This document shows, piece by piece, positions 6,890 to 12,731 of a stretch of 12,731 nt of DNA; the first letter of the stretch is position 1, and every line of letters starts with the position of its first letter. The stretch spans positions 1 to 12,731 of the forward strand of contig JAAEQP010001328.1 in the NCBI GenBank assembly GCA_024231375.1, given 5' to 3'. Source of the stretch: a bacterium (lineage in GTDB: Bacteria; Hydrogenedentota; Hydrogenedentia; Hydrogenedentiales; SLHB01). A program made the translations under genes and the position numbers. Below the pieces are notes generated by a model. The model saw nothing but the letters and a program-made list of their open reading frames with translations. It ran no database searches and was not told the DNA's origin.

Positions 6890-7456
6890 CTACCACGGTT
6901 CGATGGTGCGGTAGAAGATGTCCGAAGCGAGTTGCTCGAGCGCTTCCGCCGCGCCGCGGTTCTCTTCTTCGGAGGCGAAGGACCGCACCGTGGGCAAGAA
7001 TACTTCCGCGTTGCCCCGGAGCCGGTCGGACGACTGGCCGGCGGCGCGCGTGTAGAAACTGGTTTCGCCCGTGAGCGACTTGGCGGCCCAGACGAGATCG
7101 CCGGTTCGGGCATCCGTCACCCGGATCCCGGCCGACACACGGCACAGGTACTGGGTCACGCGGTCGTCCAGGTCGTAGGTGAGACCCCGCAGGTCGTATT
7201 TCGTGATGACGCCTTCCAGGATGAGGTCGGCATCGTCCTGATTGACGACCTCAAGCCGTGTGTCGTTGATGAACTTCCGGATGACGGCGTTGGTCAGCGG
7301 GGCCTGGAGATCGTACTCGTTGCTGATGTTCTGAAACGCCGAGACGAAGATGGTCTGGTACTGAGCGTCGAGCGAGCTCTGGGTGGTGTACCCGCATCCC
7401 GCGGCCAAGACTGCCACGCAGACCGCCCCAACCGGAAACAGGATCTTCTTACTCAT
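6890..7456 (-). CDS. lptE: LPS assembly lipoprotein LptE-like
   Basis: A predicted 188-residue protein. An N-terminal lipoprotein signal ends in LAAGC, with C21 as the lipid-modified residue, followed by GYTTQSS; the GCGY start is typical of LptE. The rest fits the LptE fold: TIFVSAFQN (34-42), PLTNAVIRKFIND (53-65), LEVVNQDDADLILEGVITKYD (67-87), and a late strand/helix region. LptE plugs the LptD beta-barrel that places LPS in the outer membrane. The ATG overlaps the upstream bamD-like stop (ATGA, 7453-7456), so translation is probably coupled, and holA begins 4 bp after its stop. The lptE-holA order matches enterobacteria. The family is diverse in sequence, so this rests on the lipobox, length, fold pattern and neighbours together. 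Confidence 0.82.
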   Translation of the reverse strand: MSKKILFPVGAVCVAVLAAGCGYTTQSSLDAQYQTIFVSAFQNISNEYDLQAPLTNAVIRKFINDTRLEVVNQDDADLILEGVITKYDLRGLTYDLDDRVTQYLCRVSAGIRVTDARTGDLVWAAKSLTGETSFYTRAAGQSSDRLRGNAEVFLPTVRSFASEEENRGAAEALEQLASDIFYRTIEPW

Positions 7457-8433
7457 AGATTCACCCGCCGTACCCCGGCCGCGTGCTGATTCAGCCAGGC
7501 CCGGGCGTCGTTGGCCGCTTGCGTTTCTTCATATTCCTCGGCAACCACTTCGTAGTAGATGGCGGCGGCCGCGAACTTGTGGCGTTTCTCGTAGAACTGG
7601 GCCGATAGCAGCCGCTGTGCCGCGATGACCTCGCGCATTTCAACGCGCTTGGTGTCCAGGTCGGGAATGCGGGGATCGCTGGGGAACTGGGCTTTGAAAT
7701 CGTCGATGGCGCGAACGGCCAGCGCGCTGGGCGCTTGGTCGTAGGCCGCGGGCAGGGACGATTCGTAGTAGCACATGGCCAAGCCGTAGGCCGCATCGTC
7801 CACCCAGTCGGACTGGGAGTAGTCTTCAACGACGCGCTGGTACTCAAAGGCCGCTTCGATGTATTTCTCGAGGGTGTAGTTGCAGAGGCCGATCTTGTAC
7901 TGCGCCTGGGCGGCCGCGTCGGTGAAGGGCTGGTTGTCGATGACCATGCCGTAGACCATGATGGCCTTCTTCAAGGGGCGCCTGCGGAACACGCGCCACC
8001 ACCCGCGTTTCAGGTTGGTCTGCCCCTTCGCATAGTAGAGGTCGCCCAACTCGTACTGCTTCGCGATGACGGCGTCGAATAGCGGACTGTCCGGGAACCG
8101 GTCGACGACCTGTTGGAACTCCTTGGCGGCGTCCATGTAGTCGCCTTCGGCCATACGGATCTCGCCGCGGATGAACTGGTTGTCGTCCGCGTATTCCGTG
8201 TCGGCGTAGTAGTCCTCGAACTTGTTGGTTTCGGCGAGGGCTTCCTTGTATTCGCCGTCCTTCAACAGGCTGCGTGCGTGCTCCACCTGCAACTCGGCCG
8301 TTTCCTTCGGCAGGTTCTTGACCTTGATGAACCGGCCGATGGACGGCGTCCACACCCACTGGGCGTCGGCGACCGTGGCAAAGCAGAGTGCGGCAGCGAG
8401 TACCGCGAATGTTCGAAGTATGGGTCTGGGCAT
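7453..8433 (-). CDS. bamD: BamD-like TPR outer-membrane assembly factor
   Basis: A predicted 326-residue protein, longer than E. coli BamD (about 245). The signal peptide (residues 1-24) ends in VADA before QW, a signal-peptidase-I type site; the expected BamD lipobox cysteine is absent. TPR-like helical pairs run through the rest: 45-78, 83-115, 120-140, 155-185, 177-208, 212-225 and 275-300, with BamD-style phrases such as GDYMDAAKEFQQVVDRFPDSP (97-117). BamD helps insert beta-barrel proteins into the outer membrane as part of the Bam complex. The start has GGGGAG 10 nt upstream (8444-8449, minus strand). It is first in an operon with lptE, overlapping it by ATGA. A CpoB/YbgF-like or other TPR periplasmic protein is the main alternative; the adjacency to lptE favours BamD. 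Confidence 0.75.
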   Translation of the reverse strand: MPRPILRTFAVLAAALCFATVADAQWVWTPSIGRFIKVKNLPKETAELQVEHARSLLKDGEYKEALAETNKFEDYYADTEYADDNQFIRGEIRMAEGDYMDAAKEFQQVVDRFPDSPLFDAVIAKQYELGDLYYAKGQTNLKRGWWRVFRRRPLKKAIMVYGMVIDNQPFTDAAAQAQYKIGLCNYTLEKYIEAAFEYQRVVEDYSQSDWVDDAAYGLAMCYYESSLPAAYDQAPSALAVRAIDDFKAQFPSDPRIPDLDTKRVEMREVIAAQRLLSAQFYEKRHKFAAAAIYYEVVAEEYEETQAANDARAWLNQHAAGVRRVNL

Positions 8434-8575
8434 ACTGTTACGTCTCCCCGTCCGCTGGAAGCGTTTCGGGAACCGGCATTCCCTTCGGCCGTTCCCCTGA
8501 ACATGATACTAGCAACATCGCCCCGCCTTGCGCAAGACTTTGGAGCGGGTAATTGGGGGGGGTGCTTTCACTACG

Positions 8576-8680
8576 GGGCTGTTGAAGAAGTCTCGGCCTT
8601 GGCGCGTGCAGGCCGCAAAAAGACCTGGTACAGTCCCGTCTGCGTCCGCCTGCGGCGGACTCCGCTTGGTACAGTCCCGG
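8576..8680 (+). repeat. Modular repeat, copy C (both modules)
   Basis: The copy begins with GGGCTGTTGAAGAAGT (8576-8591), here in the opposite orientation to copies A2 and B2, followed after 34 nt by the hairpin module. The hairpin module has TGGTACAGTCCCG at 8626-8638 and again at 8667-8679, exactly 41 bp apart, with the perfect hairpin GTCCGCC-TGC-GGCGGAC (8644-8660) between. It sits in the 421-bp divergent gap between the bamD-like operon and the efflux operon, where both promoters must lie; no promoter could be assigned. Confidence 0.75.
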
Positions 8681-8854
8681 TTTTTCGCTTCACTGTCCGG
8701 CGCCCCCGACGGTGCCGGGACGAGGCGAGCCGTCGTTTCTCGGGCGAAGTAGAAGCCATGGGCCATCTTGGACTAAACTATGTGGGACTGGCCAATCGCG
8801 ACTCTCACGGCTCACATGGAGGTGTTGGGTTCACCGCCCGGCGCGTAGGAAAAC

Positions 8855-10510
8855 ATGCTCGCTAAGATGCTCGGTTCCAAGAAGAGAATTGTTACGGCGG
8901 CGCTGTCGCTATTGTTGATTGCGCTTGCAGTGGTGTTGCTGGGGAAGCTGCGCTCGGCGGACGACAGCGATGTCATGCTGCCTGGCGCGGCCTCCACGTT
9001 CGAAGTAGCCCGTGGTTCGCTCGATATCACGGTCAACGTGTCCGGCACGGTGAAGGCCCGCGAACTGGTGATCCTGAAATCCGAGGTGGAGGGTCAAACC
9101 ACCATTCTCTGGATCATCGAGGAAGGGAAACGGGTCAAGGAGGGCGACCTGCTGGTGGAGCTGGATTCGAGCGCCATGCAGGACCTGTACGTGGAGCAGG
9201 ACATTCGGGTGCAGAACTCGGAGGCGGCGTTCATCATGGCGCGCGAGTCCTTGGCCGTGGCCAAGAACCAGGCCGAAAGCGACGTGGACAAGGCCGAGTT
9301 GGCGCTTCAGTTTGCCGGCGAGGACTTGGACAACTACGAGAATGGGCAATTCCCCATTGATCTGAAGGCGGCTGAGGCCAAGGTGACTCTCTCCCTAGGC
9401 GACGAGAAGCGGGCCAATGAGGAACTGGAGGCGTCGAGCCGGCTGCTGGAACGGGAGTTCATCACCCGGACTGAGTTTGAGGCGGACCAACAGGCGGCCG
9501 AGAAGGCGCGGCTGGACCGCGAGCTGGCGGAGGCGAACCGGGAGCTTCTGAAGGAATTCACGTACAAACGTTCGCTCACGGAATTGAAGAGCGACGTCAA
9601 ACAGGCGGAAATGGCTCTTGAACGGGTGCGGCGGAAGGCGTCCGCTGATGTCATTCAGGCCGAGGCCGACTTGAAGGCCAAAGAGGCGGCCTACGGGCAG
9701 CAGAAGGGCAAGCTGGAGAAGGTCACCGAGCAGATTACGAAGACGAAGATCGTGGCGCCTGTGGAAGGGCTGGTCATTTACGCCACAACGGGGCGGGGAA
9801 GCTGGCGCGGCAACGAGGAACCCCTTGCCGAGGGGCAGCAGGTCCGCGAGCGCCAGGAACTGATTCACCTGCCTACGGCGTCGTCGTTCAATGTGGATGC
9901 AAAGGTACACGAATCGAGTCTGGCCAAGATCAAGGTTGGACTGCCGGTGCGCATTCGCGCGGATGCATTGCCTTCGGCGGAGTTTGGGGGGATTGTGACA
10001 GCGATTTCGCCGCTGCCCGATGCTCAGAGCATGTGGCTCAATCCCGACTTGAAGGTCTACAACACGGAGGTGGAGATCGACGGGGACGCCCAGGGACTTC
10101 GCACGGGCATGACGTGCCGGGGCGAGATTCTCGTGGAACAGTACCCCGACACCGTGTATGTGCCGGTGCAATCGGTGGTGCGTGTGGATGGCCGACCGAC
10201 GGTGTACGCCGTGGGACGTGGGGGGGTGAAGCCGCGTCCGGTCAAGATCGGTCTGGACAACAACCGGATGGTGAAGGTGTTGTCCGGCGTGGAACCCGGA
10301 GAGCGAATCCTGCTTGCGCCGCCGCTGGCCTCGTCTGAGAGCCAAGGGGGCGGTGGGAGTAAGAACGGCAACGGGGGGGCGAAGAAGTCCGACGGGAAGG
10401 CCGCTGGCAAGGCAGGCGGCGGAAGCAAACCATCGGGATCCAAGTCTGCTCAGGGCGGGGGACGCCAAGGTAACCGGGGTAGCGGGCGACGCGCTGCCAG
10501 CGGCGGCTGA
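8855..10510 (+). CDS. HlyD/MacA-family periplasmic adaptor subunit of ABC efflux system
   Basis: A predicted 551-residue protein. A membrane anchor occupies residues 12-30. The first half of the biotinyl-lipoyl-like domain is at about 65-105 (KARELVILKSEVEGQ, IIEEGKRVKEGDLLVELDS). A long, Glu/Lys/Ala-rich coiled-coil hairpin runs from about 108 to 295, and the second lipoyl half follows (KIVAPVEGLVIYA, 298-310). Beta-barrel and membrane-proximal domains occupy about 340-490. Adaptors of this kind bridge an inner-membrane ABC transporter to an outer-membrane channel. The last 57 residues (about 495-551) are a Gly/Ser/Lys/Arg-rich low-complexity tail not expected in the family. The ATG at 8855 is the earliest possible start because an in-frame TAG precedes it at 8846; AGGA lies only 4 nt upstream. 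The ATPase gene starts 4 bp after the stop, so these genes form one operon. Confidence 0.88.
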   Translation: MLAKMLGSKKRIVTAALSLLLIALAVVLLGKLRSADDSDVMLPGAASTFEVARGSLDITVNVSGTVKARELVILKSEVEGQTTILWIIEEGKRVKEGDLLVELDSSAMQDLYVEQDIRVQNSEAAFIMARESLAVAKNQAESDVDKAELALQFAGEDLDNYENGQFPIDLKAAEAKVTLSLGDEKRANEELEASSRLLEREFITRTEFEADQQAAEKARLDRELAEANRELLKEFTYKRSLTELKSDVKQAEMALERVRRKASADVIQAEADLKAKEAAYGQQKGKLEKVTEQITKTKIVAPVEGLVIYATTGRGSWRGNEEPLAEGQQVRERQELIHLPTASSFNVDAKVHESSLAKIKVGLPVRIRADALPSAEFGGIVTAISPLPDAQSMWLNPDLKVYNTEVEIDGDAQGLRTGMTCRGEILVEQYPDTVYVPVQSVVRVDGRPTVYAVGRGGVKPRPVKIGLDNNRMVKVLSGVEPGERILLAPPLASSESQGGGGSKNGNGGAKKSDGKAAGKAGGGSKPSGSKSAQGGGRQGNRGSGRRAASGG

Positions 10511-10514
10511 TTGG

Positions 10515-11225
10515 ATGGCGCAGGAAGCACAGGATCGGTCGGCCGTAGTCCATCTCGAAGACGTGCATAAGGTGTACGTCATGGGCGACCAAGAGGTCCA
10601 CGCCCTGGCGGGTGTGTCGTACACGTTCCAGGAAGGCGCGTTCTACGCGGTTATGGGACCGAGCGGGTCGGGCAAGAGCACGATGTTGAACGTGTTGGGG
10701 TGTTTGGATCGGCCCACGTCGGGACGGTACTTGCTGGCGGGCAACGACGCAGGCACGCTCGATGACCGCAGCCTGAGCGATTTGCGGTTGCGGCATCTTG
10801 GGTTTATCTTTCAGAGCTTCAATCTGATCCCCCAACTCACGGTGAGCGAGAACATCGAACTGCCCTTGTTCTATCTGGGATGGGATGCCTCGCGTAGCAG
10901 CAAACTTGCCCTGGAACTGTCCGAAATGGTTGGGTTGGCGGATCGGTTGGAGCATCGCCCCACCGAATTGTCGGGAGGACAACAGCAACGCGTCGCCGTG
11001 GCGCGTTCGCTGGCCAACGATCCGAAGATTCTGCTTGCCGACGAACCGACCGGTAACCTGGATTCGGCGACGGGCGACCAGATCATGAACCTCCTCGTCG
11101 ATCTGAATCGACAGGGCAAGACCATCATCATGGTGACCCACGAACCGGAGGTGGCTGCCCACGCACACGTACGCATTCATATGCGGGACGGAAAGATTGA
11201 GTCCGTCGATGGAGACACGGCATGA
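10515..11225 (+). CDS. ABC transporter ATP-binding protein, MacB/LolD type
   Basis: A predicted 236-residue ATPase with every expected motif: Walker A GPSGSGKS (48-55), Q-loop FQ (99-100), signature LSGGQQQR (152-159), Walker B ILLADEP (172-178), D-loop NLDSATG, and H-loop His209 in VTHE. FNLIPQLTVSENIELPL (102-118) is typical of the MacB/LolD/FtsE group, which powers export or extraction by mechanotransmission rather than classical channel transport. The frame stays open upstream into the adaptor gene, but the ATG at 10515 gives the usual family length and lies 4 bp after the adaptor stop. Its stop overlaps the permease ATG (ATGA, 11222-11225). E. coli MacB carries ATPase and permease in one chain; here they are separate genes. 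Confidence 0.92.
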   Translation: MAQEAQDRSAVVHLEDVHKVYVMGDQEVHALAGVSYTFQEGAFYAVMGPSGSGKSTMLNVLGCLDRPTSGRYLLAGNDAGTLDDRSLSDLRLRHLGFIFQSFNLIPQLTVSENIELPLFYLGWDASRSSKLALELSEMVGLADRLEHRPTELSGGQQQRVAVARSLANDPKILLADEPTGNLDSATGDQIMNLLVDLNRQGKTIIMVTHEPEVAAHAHVRIHMRDGKIESVDGDTA

Positions 11226-12490
11226 GACGGTTGCGCGTGGTGCGGAACATCGAGCTTGGAATCAAGAACCTTCTGCTGCACAAGCTGCGCTCGTTCCTGA
11301 CCATGCTGGGCATTGTGTTCGGCGTGGCCAGCGTGATCGCCATGCTGTCCATCGGCGAGGGCGCCAGCAAGGAGGCCCTGGACCAGATTCGCAAGCTCGG
11401 CAGCACGAACATCATGATCACTTCCATGAAGCCTATGGAAGAGGAATCGTCGCTCAATGTACGGGTGTACATGAGCGTGTTTGGCATCTTGTACGACGAC
11501 GAAACCCGCATCCGGGAGACGTACGCGTCGGTGCGGCGCACGGCTCCCGCCAAGATCGCGCGCAAGGAAGGGCGTCTCTTCGAACGGTCGCTGGAGCTTC
11601 GCGTGGTGGGAACGACGCCCGATTGGTTCGAGTTGGTGGAGCGCCCCATGATTGCGGGCCGGTCGTTGGTACAGCGGGACGCCGATATGCATGCAGGGGT
11701 GGTGGTGCTCACGGAGCACGGCGCGCGTCGGTTGCTGGCGACCGAGGCTGCCGTGGGAGAACAACTGCGCATTGGCGGCGACTACTTCGAGGTCGTGGGT
11801 ATCGTGAAATCCGAGGCCGGCCAGAGTGGGGGATTCCAGACGCCCGACCGGGACGTGGACGCCTATGTGCCGCTGAATGTGTGCCGGGAACGGTTTGGCG
11901 ACATCGCCGTGCGTCGAAGTGCGGGGTCGCGGGAACGTCAACTGGTCGAGTTGCATCAACTGATTGTGCAGGTGAAGAGCAACGAGGAAGTGGAAGAGAC
12001 CGCAGCCGGGATTACGGCCATGCTGGAGCGGTTCCACGATAAGAAGGACTACCGAATTCAGGTGCCTCTTGCGCTGCTCCAGCAAGCTGAAGCGACGAAG
12101 CGAACGTTCAGCATTGTGTTGGGTTCCATCGCGGGCATTAGTCTGCTTGTCGGTGGGATTGGGATCATGAACATCATGCTGGCGTCGGTGACCGAGCGCA
12201 CGCGTGAAATCGGCGTGAGGCGCGCCATCGGCGCGAAGCGAGCCCAGATTGTTACTCAGTTCTTGATTGAGACGATCGTGTTGTCGATGATCGGCGGGTT
12301 GATCGGTATCGCAACGGGGGTGAGCATCCCTTGGCTAGTGACGTATTTCGCGCATATGCCGACGGTGGTCACCGCGACGAGCCTGGTACTGTCTGTGGGA
12401 ATCAGCATGGCGGTGGGTGTGCTGTTCGGGTTGTATCCGGCGGTTCGCGCGGCGAATCTGGATCCGATTGAGGCGCTGAGGCACGAGTAA
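11222..12490 (+). CDS. FtsX/MacB-like ABC transporter permease
   Basis: A predicted 422-residue membrane protein with the four-helix MacB topology. TM1 spans about 24-44 after the amphipathic ELGIKNLLLHKLRSFLTMLG. A large periplasmic domain (about 45-290) follows, then TM2 (about 296-320, with LVGGIGIMNIML), TM3 (about 346-370) and TM4 (about 384-407). The cytoplasmic loop TERTREIGVRRAIGAKR (324-340) and the C-terminal PAVRAANLDPIEALRHE (406-422) are hallmarks of the FtsX-like permease domain and its ATPase coupling. It should dimerise with two copies of the ATPase encoded just upstream (4-bp ATGA overlap) and dock to the adaptor. The substrate cannot be read from sequence; macrolides, peptides, lipids or lipoproteins are all possible in this class. 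Confidence 0.92.
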   Translation: MRRLRVVRNIELGIKNLLLHKLRSFLTMLGIVFGVASVIAMLSIGEGASKEALDQIRKLGSTNIMITSMKPMEEESSLNVRVYMSVFGILYDDETRIRETYASVRRTAPAKIARKEGRLFERSLELRVVGTTPDWFELVERPMIAGRSLVQRDADMHAGVVVLTEHGARRLLATEAAVGEQLRIGGDYFEVVGIVKSEAGQSGGFQTPDRDVDAYVPLNVCRERFGDIAVRRSAGSRERQLVELHQLIVQVKSNEEVEETAAGITAMLERFHDKKDYRIQVPLALLQQAEATKRTFSIVLGSIAGISLLVGGIGIMNIMLASVTERTREIGVRRAIGAKRAQIVTQFLIETIVLSMIGGLIGIATGVSIPWLVTYFAHMPTVVTATSLVLSVGISMAVGVLFGLYPAVRAANLDPIEALRHE

Positions 12491-12493
12491 ACG

Positions 12494-12540
12494 CGCGCCG
12501 GGGACGGCGCGATCCGAAGAAGGCGCAGACGCCTTCTTCT
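12494..12540 (+). terminator. Tandem hairpins directly after the efflux operon
   Basis: The first hairpin is CGCGCCG-GGGA-CGGCGCG (12494-12500 / 12505-12511), a perfect 7-bp stem starting 4 bp after the permease stop. The second is GAAGAAGGCG-CAGA-CGCCTTCTTC (12516-12525 / 12530-12539), a perfect 10-bp stem with a 4-nt loop. A third small hairpin GCTCC-GTT-GGAGC follows at 12548-12560. There is no true U-tract, so this may be a non-canonical terminator or an mRNA 3'-end stabiliser. Confidence 0.55.
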
Positions 12541-12590
12541 AGGTGCGGCTCCGTTGGAGCGTTGGCTGGGGGAGAGGCTATGAAAATGCC

Positions 12591-12640
12591 TGGGACAGTC
12601 CCGTCTCGCTTGGGTCAGGGGGGGTGTTGAGGAAGTCCCG
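12591..12640 (+). repeat. Modular repeat, copy D, lacking the hairpin
   Basis: TGGGACAGTCCCG (12591-12603) is followed by TCT and then directly by CGCTTGGGTCAGGG (12607-12620). The hairpin present between the equivalent parts of copies A1 and C is missing. The second module follows as GTGTTGAGGAAGTCCCGG (12624-12641). In this copy GGGACAGTCCC is itself a palindrome around a central A. Confidence 0.6.
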
Positions 12641-12684
12641 GAGTGCCGAGAACTGCCAACCAAACGCAAACATACATCAACCAT

Positions 12685-12711
12685 GTCATCCCGAGCGAAG
12701 TCGAGGGATCT
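12685..12711. repeat. Second-type dispersed repeat (imperfect palindrome)
   Basis: The core CCCGAGCGAAGTCGAGGG (12689-12706) is an imperfect palindrome. In one frame the segment reads VIPSEVEGS, a string I recognise from spurious small proteins created by a widespread bacterial intergenic repeat. It is close to the window end and may continue beyond it. No gene is seen from 12541 to 12731. Confidence 0.5.
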
Positions 12712-12731
12712 CTCATCGGTGAGCGCTCACC

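Noticed and set aside
6886..7113. N-terminal extension of holA up to 7113
   Set aside because: The extra 76 residues are a Ser/Pro/Arg-rich shadow of lptE and have no HolA similarity; the GTG at 6885 gives the normal length.
10314..10514. N-terminal extension of the ABC ATPase into the adaptor gene
   Set aside because: It overlaps the adaptor's C-terminal coding region and gives a low-complexity leader. The ATG at 10515 fits family length and operon spacing.
6..12711. The short repeats as a CRISPR array
   Set aside because: Copies are dispersed over 12 kb, vary in sequence, lack regular spacers and have no cas genes nearby.

Overview
The window reads as a stretch of chromosome from a GC-rich Gram-negative (diderm) bacterium. 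Support for a diderm comes from genes for outer-membrane assembly (BamD-like), LPS transport (LptE lipoprotein) and a MacA/MacB-type efflux system. Secreted glycosidases of the GH123/DUF4091 kind, a TPR-type BamD without a lipobox, and many short palindromic intergenic repeats suggest a Planctomycetota- or Hydrogenedentota-like lineage. That placement is inference; there is no rRNA or other taxonomic marker.

Layout: 1-264 holds two copies of a modular hairpin repeat. 265-1125 (-) is a membrane-anchored FkbM-type methyltransferase that is clearly AT-richer than its neighbours. 1126-1901 is a 776-bp non-coding stretch with a large nested inverted-repeat element (1524-1760). 1902-3143 (+) is a secreted TIM-barrel-like putative glycosidase, convergent with 3150-5531 (-), a secreted GH123-type glycosidase with an N-terminal carbohydrate-binding-like domain; only 6 bp separate their stops. 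5532-5874 is intergenic and carries two copies of a 38-bp hairpin repeat whose stems covary. 5875-8433 (-) is a compact operon transcribed bamD-like, lptE, holA. 8434-8854 is a divergent intergenic region with another copy of the modular repeat. 8855-12490 (+) is a three-gene efflux operon: HlyD/MacA-like adaptor, ABC ATPase and FtsX/MacB-like permease. 12491-12731 is non-coding, with tandem hairpins, a hairpin-less repeat copy and a second repeat type running towards the window edge.

How the genes work together: bamD-like and lptE serve outer-membrane biogenesis, and holA (clamp-loader delta subunit) follows lptE as it does in E. coli. The three plus-strand genes should form one inner-membrane/periplasmic ABC export complex, but no outer-membrane channel gene is present. 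The two glycosidases probably act on polysaccharide or glycoconjugates outside the cytoplasm, with unknown substrates.

The least explained content is the non-coding repeats. One family has a 7-bp hairpin between two 13-mers exactly 41 bp apart, a second module (core CTGTTGAAGAAGT) that occurs in both orientations relative to it, and a copy that has cleanly lost the hairpin. A separate hairpin family shows compensatory base-pair changes between its two copies. No CRISPR array, tRNA, rRNA or transposase gene was seen.
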